From contig NC_134283.1 in NCBI RefSeq assembly GCF_949628215.1, positions 22,050,975 to 22,114,974 on the forward strand: 64,000 bases of DNA. Direction: 5' to 3'. The notes under the pieces are model-generated. The model did no database searches, was not told the origin of the DNA, and saw only the letters and a list, made by a program, of their open reading frames with translations. Positions 11,461-21,500 of the stretch are shown here, in pieces; position 1 is the first letter of the stretch; every line of letters begins with the position of its first letter. Both the position numbers and the translations under genes were made by a program. Source of the DNA: Phalacrocorax aristotelis. Lineage: Eukaryota > Chordata > Aves > Suliformes > Phalacrocoracidae.

Positions 11461-14400
11461 CTAAATAGCAAAAAAACAGAGGAGTTTGGGGAACTATGCC
11501 CTGAAATGTTTACCTAATCCTTGGGACAAACTTAGCAGGTAACAGGCCCTGTTCAGCCTGTGCCGATAAAGAGAAAAAACATCTCAAACTAATTTCAGTG
11601 ATTAATCCCACCCTGTGAATCATAATTAATTTGAAGATCCAGGGGGTTTAGTCTTGCATCAAGTCCAATTTGGTGCTTCCACTAGTGGCAGAGGTCGCAG
11701 AAATGGGAGTTAGCCCCTCTGTGCTTCAGATGGTGTCAAGCCAGGAGCAGCACTGAGTGCCTGAGAAGGCAGAGGCAGGATTGGGAAAGAACGGTGGCCG
11801 CTTGGAGGGAGGGTTGGAAAATTGCCCTTTACTTCCTGGTTTTTTTTTTTTCTTTTAAAGGTAGGTGCTAACTGCAAAATAGAGCTGCATAAATACTGGG
11901 GAAGCAACAGGTTCTGCAGTAATGACCTGGGGCTTCTGATGCTTTGTGAAGCAAAGATGTGTCAACAGCATTGCTGTTTTGTGAAAAACACAAATGTCAC
12001 ATCAGGCTAGATGAAGAGTTGTGCATAAGAGGCACGAAGCTCCCCTGGTGCTTGACACTCATGAGGTTATAGCTGGAATATTGTCTCCTGTTTGTCCACA
12101 GTTTCCTCAGAAGCTAAATACTGCCATGGCCACCTGGTTATTTCCTAACATAGATGAGCAATGGTGCTGCAGGACTTTGTCCTATGAGAAAAGCTGAAAG
12201 AAAGTGTGGCTGGACCTATTCATGTAATGCAAATAGAACAGGAAATACCAGGCTAGTGTTGCTGCCTTAGCCATCAAGAAAAAGCACTGAATGGCAGTGG
12301 TAATTAAGTACCTGACTAGGTTCTCTGCAACAGCTTTTATGGTTGGAGATGATCGTCAGTTGGGAAAGGTAGTGCTGAAGTTTTGGGGGACGCTTAGCGC
12401 TGGAGGGAGGCAGTAGAGCCAGTCTGTGCACAAGGGAGAGGGCCTCAGCACACTGTGTGGAGGCTAAGCTGAGATTTGGAGTGGTGCCTGTGGCCGCAGG
12501 GGAATAAGTGGTCTGTATACAATTAAAAATTGGAACAGCTCCTCTGGATGGACCAAGGAAGAGCTTTTCTTCTCCCCCAAGTGGTGAGCCAGAGGGCGAG
12601 GATGCTGCTGGGAAGGAGCCAGAGGTGTCCCAGCAGCTCAGATCACCCTGCCTTGGTCTACAAAGCTGGGGGCTATATAAATGTGTTTTCTTGCTTGAAG
12701 TGGTGAGATTTAAATGTGCTGCCAGCTACAAAAGCAGACAATGGCATGCACTTAATGCAGCACCCAGAGTATGAGAGCCTTGCTGGTAAAAATGCTTAAA
12801 ATGTGGCAATAAGGGAATTTCCACTAAGTCTATGCTGAGGGAGAGGGGCTAGGGTTGCAATGAGCTGCTGGGGTTATTGCATGGGCAGAGATGTCACTAT
12901 GCGCAAAGAAATACCTCTTCCTTGTTTAACTTGCTGTATGGATGTGGTAAGCGTGGGTCTCTCTTTACGAAATGCTTATTTAATGGTGGATTATGCAGGA
13001 TGGTAAAATCCAAGACTGGGAGGAGGTTTTCCTTGAGCATGGGATGCTTGGTTGAAGGATGTGGGCTGCTCATCAAAAAACAAATCTCTGGAGAGCTCCC
13101 GAGGGCATGGGGAGGAGAAGGGAGCTGTAATCCAGTTCCGCTGCTCCCCTCCACCCTTGTCCTGTAACAGATGGAGGAGGAGAGCCAGCCCTCGTGCTGG
13201 GGGAGCTCTTCAAATAACTTCCACTGAGCCAAATGGGCTGCCAAACATGAGCTGGATTTTGCTGGCTTTTGTTTTTAAGTACTCCCAGCTGCGCAGCCCC
13301 TGGGTGCCAGCACAAACCCACCGCTTTCCCAAGCACCATGTCCCAGTGTGACACTGGAATGCAAGAAGTGCAGGGACTTTGCCAGCTGATTCTCCCCTCC
13401 CACTCCTGCCCTCATTTCCACCTGGACGAGGCAGCTGCAGGTTGGTGGCCACGGTGGGCTCCAGCTTGCTCATGGTGCTCCAGTAGCTCCTGGATTGAGT
13501 AAATTGGCTGGTGACATCCCAAAAGAAGGGCTTTGCCCAGGCAGGACAAGGCTGCTTGGGGCAGGAAGGTAGTAGTCTTCCAGCTCTGCTTTACCCCAGC
13601 TCACCAAGCCAGTGCAAACCTGTGAGTGCCCTGACATCTGTCCAAAAGCTTCTGACTTTGGACCTATGCCAGCTTGGGCTGGGAAAACTGCTCCTGGAGT
13701 CAGCCAGGCAGAGGAATTGAGGCGGGGTTCTTCCCATCTCATTTCCATCTGCCATTGGAAGCAAAGCTGAGATTTTGGGGTAAACCCATCCCAGGAGGGT
13801 GCTGTAAGCTGCCCTGGTGAGATCCTGCTGCTGGGAGACTCTGAGGGCACACAAAAAGCCATGTTTACTGAGCTGGTGGCAGACCCACTGCTGCTGCCAA
13901 CCCAACACCCAGACAGATATTTTTTTACTGTGAAATTCAGAGGTCTGGCTGCCAGGGTGGAGGAAACTGTGGCCTTACCAAAATTCTGCTCTGATGGAGG
14001 CTGCACGGTTGCAGAAATTGCTTTTAGACAATCTTTCACCAAATTCAGCATCCAACTCCCCCTTATTGCCCTAGGAGGGACTTGTAGATCCCATCTACAG
14101 TGGGATCAGCCATTGTAGATCCTGCTTTGGGGATAAGATCTCTCTTACAGGCACACCCGTTTCTCTTCATCCCCGTGAATAAAGCCTGAGCCACGATCGA
14201 GTGTGACACACCAAATCCAAGCCCTGAACAGTGGGCCCTGCACTGAAAGGGTAGGAGATGCAGCCAACCACCCAAACCCTAAAACGAGCAGCCTCGTGGC
14301 ACCCCTAAAATGTGATTTATTTTTTTTTTTAGAAAAGGAAAGGTTTTTCTGCCCTCATTTGACTGCCTGATAACTCAGGAGCCGGTGTGGGGAAATGCCA

Positions 14401-15039
14401 GCACGAGGGTTGTCTGTGTTGGTGGGGTCTGCTGCCCATCTCTGGGACGATGCAACCCTTAATTGCATGATCCCATGCTCTTTTGTTAATGTGAGCCCTT
14501 GCCCACAGGCATCCTGGCTGGCTGGTAGTCACTATTCAATATTTTGTGGTTTCTTCCAAGATTTTATGCAAGTTTTTGTTTTCTTGAGCAGCTATTCAAC
14601 ATTTTTTCTTCGCTGTTCCATATGTGGCCCCAAGTTTCCTTTACTGTGTGCTACTCCAACCCTGCTCTGAGCACCATTTCATCATGGCTTTTCTTACATC
14701 CTCCATCACCATGACAGCCAAGAGTTTCTCAGGCTTTTAACCACTCTCCTCAATGTCCCTCTGAGGAGGATGACACTGTGAGTTCCACTTCACGGGTGGG
14801 AACTGAGAGATTTAGGTCAAAAACCAGCCACAGATTCCGGGTACCTGCTGTGGGAGGGTATCCACACCACTTCCCAGGGGTGTAAGCATGCCCTGGGGCA
14901 TGGTTCCTCGCAACACCTGCCACTGGCGCTGGCTCAGTGGTTTGGTAAGTGCCATCCCGCATGGCTGGCGGGCTGTGGGGGCCACTGTGAGGCTGGGATG
15001 GCAGCCGGTGATGGCCATGGGAGGCCGTCATGGTGCCGG
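11461..15039. other. Intergenic sequence upstream of GLG1
   Basis: No supported gene is seen. GC content rises toward 12.5-14 kb and several long open frames overlap on both strands (for example minus 13470-14051, 193 codons), without recognisable domains. A purely regulatory or neutral role is most likely. A bird lncRNA cannot be excluded from sequence alone. Confidence 0.55.
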
Positions 15040-15080
15040 GGACTGTGATGGCGCCTCGTCTTCCAGAGGCGACGACGTGA

Positions 15081-15090
15081 GGGGCGGGGC
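15081..15090 (+). promoter_or_regulatory. GLG1: GC box (SP1-type) in GLG1 promoter
   Basis: The sequence GGGGCGGGGC is a consensus Sp/KLF site about 170 bases upstream of the start codon. A second, shorter one (GGGGCGG) is at 15159-15165. Confidence 0.6.
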
Positions 15091-15170
15091 CACGGGGCCG
15101 CTGAGGGCGGGACCAGAGAAAACCACACCTCCCTCACCCGAAAGGGGCGCGGTCAGATGGGGCGGTGCTG

Positions 15171-15178
15171 TGACGTCA
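15171..15178. promoter_or_regulatory. GLG1: Consensus full CRE TGACGTCA
   Basis: This is a perfect palindromic cAMP-response element (CREB/ATF site) 77 bases upstream of the GLG1 ATG inside the CpG island. A full site this close to a CpG-island start is usually functional for CREB/ATF or ATF6/XBP1-type bZIP factors. Binding here is inferred. Confidence 0.65.
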
Positions 15179-15250
15179 CTGGCGTACTGCTTTGCATACG
15201 GCGTGCGTGCCGCTGAGGTGGGCGGGTGGTCGCGCCGGAGGTGGCGGATC

Positions 15251-15261
15251 CAAGATGGCGC
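15251..15261 (+). promoter_or_regulatory. GLG1: YY1-like motif overlapping the GLG1 start codon
   Basis: CAAGATGGCGC resembles the YY1 consensus AAGATGGCGGC and contains the initiator ATG. YY1 sites placed over or just downstream of the start are common in CpG-island genes. The context also gives a strong Kozak start, with A at -3 and G at +4. Confidence 0.5.
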
Positions 15262-15584
15262 CGTGCGGACGTGTCCGGAGCCGCTGCCCGGGCCCGGCGC
15301 TCTTCCTGCTCCTGGCGCTGGCGGCGGGGTCGGCGGCGGCGGCGGCGGCGGGCGGCGCGCCTCCGGCAGGCCCCGGTGCTGGCGGCAACCTGGGCTTAAT
15401 GGGGCAGGCGGTGGGGCCGGGAGCGGGGGGCCCGCGGGGCTCCCGCGGCGGCGGCGGCGGCTCGGGCAGCGGGTGGAAGCTGTCGGAGGAGGCGGTGTGC
15501 CGGGAGGACGTGGTGCGGCTCTGCTCCAAGCACAGCTGGGCCAACAACCTCGCTGTCCTCGAGTGCCTGCAGGACGTCCGTGAG
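15255..15584 (+). CDS. GLG1: GLG1 coding exon 1: signal peptide, Ala/Gly-rich linker, start of Cys-rich repeat 1
   Basis: The exon has 110 codons. The ATG at 15255 was chosen because it has a strong Kozak context (AAG-ATG-G), starts a signal peptide with a basic n-region (MAPCGRVRSRC) and a hydrophobic core (ALFLLLALAAG), and matches the human start MAACGRV. An in-frame upstream ATG at 15192 would add 21 non-hydrophobic residues ahead of the signal peptide, so I reject it. Six consecutive Ala are coded by GCG repeats and five consecutive Gly by GGC repeats (residues 27-32 and 64-68 region). The human protein has poly-Gln and Pro here instead. The exon ends SWANNLAVLECLQDVRE before donor gag|gtgaga. 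Confidence 0.95.
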
Positions 15585-18500
15585 GTGAGAGACGGGCGGT
15601 GGGCCGGGCCGGGCCGGTACGGGCCGGGCCTACCTGGGGCGGCGAACAAAGAGCGGGGCTCCGTGCCCCGTTCGCCAAGAGCCGGCGCCGAGCGCGCCGC
15701 TTTTATTTACCTCATGATTTTTTTATTTTTGGTGTTTTTTTTTGTCTGAAAAAGCGAGGTTTGTGTCCAGGCCGCGCTTCCCGCTGCTGTGGGGTTTCGT
15801 GTGAAGGGGCCGGTCCGGTCCCGGGAGCCGCCCGCGGGGGTGGCGGCGAGGGCAGGGGGCCGGTGGCCGGGCCGCTCTCCCGCCGCACCCCGCTTCGTTA
15901 GCCCCTCTGGGCTCTGCCCGACCGCCCCAGCAGCGGCTTCCGGGGAGGGAGTGGCCTCGGCGGGGGCTTTATTTTGGCGTTGGTGTTTGGTTTGGGGGCT
16001 GTTGGCTTTCAGAGGTGTGTGTGGAACCCTGCCCGCGCAGTGCTGAGGAAGAGCACCTTGCTGGGAGCAGCAACGACCTGAGGAGGCTTTTTTTTTTTCC
16101 TCAGGTTCAGCTTCCTACCTTCATGTAGAGCTCAGCCGCAGAGGCAATTGGTTTCCTGTGCTTGTTTGTGCCTATATGAAATTCCTTATGCAATCCTTAG
16201 ACCTGGCTTAGTTTATTCAGGGAGGTTGGCTGGGCAGCCTGCATCGTTCCTAAACATCTGTCGTGAGTGCTTTAAGTCTACCTCAAGAGAAAAAACCAAC
16301 TAAGTTGCCGCCTCAGAGTCTTTTCTAGCCCCATCTTTTAATTAATTCCTTGGTAGGTCTTGCTCAGTTTGATGGAGCCGTTGGGGGAAGTGTCTTCAGT
16401 GAGCTGATATGGAGTTGAGGTCTGTTTTAGTTCTTGGTTTCTTTGCTGTGAAGTCCAGTAATGTCAGGCTGTGTCAATTTTTAATAGTGTTTTATTAAGT
16501 GGAAATGTAGTCAGGAAAAACCTGTGCTCGTTTCTCATCCTTTATTGCAGAGACAGCAGATGGTAGTGACTTAATGGTTACCCTCTTCCAGGGGAGTCTT
16601 GAACCAGTGACTGTCAGTGATTACTTCCTGGCTTAAAACCCAAAAATAATATAGATATTTTTTCATCTAACTTCATGGTTTAATTTTGGACAGGTAGCTT
16701 AGTAAGACACTTATGACAGGCTTTTTAAATTGAGTCCTGATGCAATATCTGTCACAGTTATAAAATACTCTGATATTTACTTGATGAATAGCTCATCCCT
16801 CACTGTTTCTTTCACCTGTCTGGGACCTTTTGGACCCTGTGTTAGGGAGGCACCATCTCTGAGACAACCTCAGAAGCTGTGCTTACAGGCGGCGGCTTAC
16901 GAGCCACCAGCCTGCCAAAAAGGCAAGCTTTTGTTCCTTTCTTTACAGTTGTGTAGCCCCTCCCTTCTCTTTTAGTTCCAGTGATTATTGGTTTTCTGCC
17001 ATTTTAGTGAGGTGGACCTTTTTATTGTCTAGTTTATCAGTTTTCTGCTGGAATAGTTTTGCCATTTTACTGAGTTAAACAGAGTGGGGGTGAGTGCAGG
17101 GAGAAGCAAAAGATGAAGGGATGCTTCATATCACTCACTATTTGGAGCATGTACAAGTCCTTATGTTGCCTCTGCATATCTCATGAGAACTCCACTGTCT
17201 TTTGAATGTTGTCTTGCTTGTGGTTTTCCTTTTCCCCTTTCAAAGCATGCCTTGATGTCAGTAGTTTGTTGGCTGTTGGTCTTGTCTAGCTGTAATGATG
17301 CCTGATATATCAGACAATGTCCAGATATCCAGTGCTGAAGGTGAATCTTCCCCTGGGGTGACATCCCAGGCAGTGATAGGACATCTTGGGGTCGTTCTGG
17401 ATTGAGTTTTCTCTCTGAAGGTGCCCGTTTGCAGCCTTGTCCTTATTTGTCTGCCAGCCTGTAAAGAGCACTGTCAGCTGGTCTTGGTCTCAACAGTTCG
17501 TCTGCTGTAACACGGATGGGATGGGTTGTATCCCTGATGTAATAACAACTTCTCAGAGTGCTGCTCTGAGAAATTAATTAAAAATAATTGACTTCTGTGT
17601 ATCCCTACTGTCTAACTCCTGATATTTAGACTCTGAGTAAAAGTCATGAGTTGCAAACATTGGTTGGCACATTGGGTGATAGGGAACGGGTTCAAATGCT
17701 ATCTTGGACGTTTCCTTTGCATTGGAGGTGACAGGAGAGGAAATAAATGATGTATTAGCTGTTACTGTTGTTGATAGAACTTTTAATTTTGACCCTAGAG
17801 CATCTGTCAGCTTGTTTGGACAGTACCAGAGAAGTGCCTGTTATATTTTAAAATGGGTGGGGAGCTAGTAGAAGTCATAGGAGCCCATTTAAATAAAGTT
17901 GGGCTATAGTGAATGGAAGATTTGGGGGAGTTGCTGTATGTGCAATAGCGTCAATGAAGACAGTATTTGGATGCTGCTTTGCTACAAGCATCAGATAAAA
18001 TTTTTAGATGCAATTAGGCTGCAGAAGCAGCCTTTTTTCTATAGGTTTTTTTTAAGATGATGTGCGGGTTTTGACTGGGGTAGAGTTAATTTTCTCCACA
18101 GTAGCTCGTATGGGGCTGTGTTTTGGATTTGTGCTGAAAACCATGTTGATAACCCAGGGATGTTTCTGTTCCTGCTGAGCAGGGCTTACACAGAGCCAAG
18201 GCCTTTTCTGCTCCTCACCCCACCCCACCAGCAAGTGGGCTGGGGGTGCACAAGGGGCTGGGAGGGGAGACAGCCAGGACAGCTGACCCCTACTGACCTA
18301 AAGGATATCCCACACCATAAAATATCATGCTCAGCATAGGAATCTGGGGAGGGGCCTGTTACATGTGATGGAGCCCTGCTTATCTGGAGATGGCTGAGCA
18401 CCTGTCTGCCCATGGGAAGGAGTGAATGGATTCCTTGTTTTGCGTTTTGCCTGTGCATGTGGCTTTTGCTTTACCTATTGAACGGTCTTTATCTCAACCC

Positions 18501-21500
18501 ACGAGTTTTCTCACTTTTACTCTTCTAATTCTGTCTCCCATCCTACTGGGGGGGATCAGGTGAGCAGCTGTGTGCGGCTTAGTGGCTGGCTGGGGTTAAA
18601 CCGTGACAGATGATCTTACTTTTCTCATCAGAAATGTTCCTCTAAAGTAGAGAAACTTTAAGTTTGAAACCGGGAGTGTTACTGTTAAGATTATCCATTC
18701 ATGTTTCTTCTTAGTGTGATACAGAAAAGCTAGGACACTTTTAAATTTGAATGATCAGGAGAAACAACTACCTGAAACCTTCCTTTTGAGTCTGTAAAGT
18801 ACAGAGCAAAGAAAGCATGTGCTTGTTTTGTTAGCCAGTGTGAATGCAATCACATTATTTTGGTATCTGCTGATTTGTTAGAGTGGATGTCTTTAAAGCA
18901 AGTCCTCCCTTGTTTTTGCTGGGTAGTTTTCCTGAATTGAAAGAAACAGGAATGTTTAGTCTGTGATTGACTGGTATGGGAGCCTAGCTTGTAGGGTGAA
19001 TGCTGAGAGAAGCCGTTTAACACAAATACTCAGTAAAAATTAGTTTGAAGCAAAAGAAAACAATTAAAAAGCCCACCAAAACCCAAAATGATAAAGTTCT
19101 GGTTTTGAGAGGTTACTTGTAGATTGTCAGTTTAGAGTATTATCAACACAGGTATTTAAGCACTGTGTAATTTTAGAACTAATTTTAAAAAATATCAGAC
19201 CCCCGACTGATAAATACTTTACCACTGATTTTCCACCAAGTCAATGAAATGCTTAATTGACGTAGTGCAAAGTCCACTTCTGCAGGTGCAGAACTCTTCT
19301 GCATTTCAGGTTGTTCAACTGCTTGAAAGGCAGAAATCAAGGGATGATTATGCTTTTCTGCTTTCGTTTTTGTAGTAGAAGAATGGGAAGGATGCTGCTT
19401 AATTGGAGGAGATAGTGGTGAGAGCTAGTCAGCTTAAATGTCTTTGACTATAATCAGAAAATAGAATTAAACACATGTTTTGAAGCATTTTCCAGAAGAA
19501 TTAATTTCCTTCTAGTAGAATTACTTGTGCACAGGGTACGTTAATGTTTTGAGTCACTTAAATCTTGTCATCAGTGTTTTAACTGTTATCCAAATAACTT
19601 TTTGCTGAGATATAAAAGGAGTAGAATGGGATGGTGTATACTTCTGTTTTTCAAAAATGTGTTTTTAAAGTGTTTTAAAGTGCTTTTTTCTGAAACTATG
19701 TTGTTGCTAGCCTGGTACTAGAGAGGCTTCACAGCTTGCATTTCACTCAATGTAGACGACAGCCTTTAAGCCCTTTTTTATGGGCTGCCTATTAAACAAA
19801 TTTTCATGGTGGTTATAGTATAAATAAACCCATGAAATATTAATATATTTGGTAGGTAAGAATTTTGCATGATTAATGATGATTTGCATTTAAAGCGTGT
19901 CTGAGTTGTTGAGTTTGAGGTAGGAAACATTAGCAGGTATGAAAATATCTTAATCAGAGTAGCTCCCTTTTCTGGCTTATTGGTGGAGCATAATTTTACT
20001 GTTAAAACATACCTTAGACCTGATTAATCAGGGAATTAACTTGATGTCAGAATTGTTGAGCTTTACTTGCATTGCACTTCTAAATATTACGTAATATTTA
20101 AAGCATTATTTCTATCTATATAGCACTAATGCATTATAGGCTAAGTAATTTTTCTAAGATCAAACGGTCGTGGTTAGGTTGGGATTAGAGATCAAAGTTT
20201 TGGCCTACCACTGCTTTCTTCACCCTGAATGGTTTGGTTTCTTTGGTAGCACCTTTATGGCAGGGATTATATAATTGAGCCTGAATGCTCTCCTTTCTGG
20301 AAAGAGTAAGGCTTTCTTAATGTTGAGGTTTGGGTTAAAAAGAAAACAAGTTAATCTTAAAGCTATGTATTTTAAGAATAGTATTTTCCCCATTATTTCA
20401 GATGCATGGTCAGTGTAAAAGGCCAGAAAATTAATTTGATGTGATTTACAGACTAGGAAGTGTGTAACATATGATAGGTTGGGAACTAGCATGTTTCTTC
20501 CATATAAATGTCTTACTTATTCCTCACTCTGTATGTACCTGAGCTCTTTAAGTGGTCAGTAAAATCGTGCCAGTGAAATTACCTATGTTATAAAATTGTA
20601 GATGGAAAAGAAAAACCAGAGGGTAACACCTGCTTGAAGGCTCTGTCTCTCTTGATAATACTGTTGTTGGAGGAAAAGTTGTGTGTGCTCAGTCCCTGGG
20701 CTTATTCCCAAGTTTTTCTACTTTCTTGGTAAAGGAATTAGAAGAGGGAAGGCTTCCCTGAAACTTTTTAGTTGCACTGAGTGTGATCTGTCACTGTAGC
20801 TTGATTATTTTATCATCCTCTTCCATCTCTAATTTGTTGAGTTGAAGGGCAAAGGTTTTGTTTTGACTTAACATGTGACATACTCATATTTGAGCAGGTA
20901 CTGATGTCATTTCCATCTCACAGCTTTCCCATGCACAAGTGGAAGCTTGCTTTTAAAGTACCTTTTTTGAGATGTCTGGGCTGTGGTGGCAAATGACTGT
21001 TTACCTGTCCTGAGCTGTAAGTAATTGAGGGCTGTGGATTAAACATAGCACGAGGGTAGCCTAGTTTTTAGGAAATGCAAATAGTGAAGACACTGTTTAC
21101 TGAGTTGGCCATCTCCTTCAGTGTTTATGGTTTGGTTTTGTCCTACAAAACCTCCAGGCACTCTCCCTGGCTTTCAGGAGCTGTTTTGAATGTGAACTGC
21201 CTGTTTCTCAGGGTTGTAAGTACCTAATTGTGGGATGGAGGCAGTTCTGGTTCTCTAACCATTACTATTGCAAAGGAGAATGCAGTTAGTATTCCAGTGA
21301 TGCTCTTACAGTGCCTACAGTGCTATCATCTGGTTCAGATATCAACACGTAAAGGGAATTTCCTTTTAAAAAGCAATGATCAGAAAACTGGAAAATGTAC
21401 CTTAAGCTTTGCCAAGGGCTTTGCTTGTGTTCTCCCTTATTTCTAAGGCATATTGACCTGATGATGATTCAAAGCCACCTGTACAGGGCACGGGGTTTAA

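Larger units (their letters stand above)
15040..16070. promoter_or_regulatory. GLG1: CpG island over GLG1 promoter and first exon
   Basis: CpG dinucleotides are dense from about 15040 through exon 1 and into the first 480 bases of intron 1, in sharp contrast to the AT-rich flanks. No TATA box is seen. GC boxes and a consensus CRE lie within 180 bases of the ATG. The island supports a broad housekeeping-type promoter for GLG1, whose start site probably lies around 15180-15250 (inferred). Confidence 0.85.
15585..18060 (+). other. GLG1: GLG1 intron 1, proximal part
   Basis: The donor is gtgaga. The first 480 bases remain CpG-rich and include a G-run cluster at 15594-15629. From about 16.1 kb the sequence becomes AT-rich intron. 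No gene is recognised. Confidence 0.8.

Noticed and set aside
13470..14051. A 193-codon minus-strand open frame in the intergenic region
   Set aside because: No recognisable domain or splice support, and other frames on both strands are also open here, which points to composition.
15192..15254. In-frame upstream ATG for GLG1
   Set aside because: It would place 21 residues rich in Gly/Arg before the signal peptide, its context is weaker, and human GLG1 starts at the position equivalent to 15255.
15028..15678. A 216-codon minus-strand open frame across the GLG1 CpG island (and a 157-codon one overlapping it)
   Set aside because: GC-rich sequence lacks stop codons by composition. The frames are the antisense shadow of GLG1 exon 1, with Pro/Arg/Ala-rich content and no family match.
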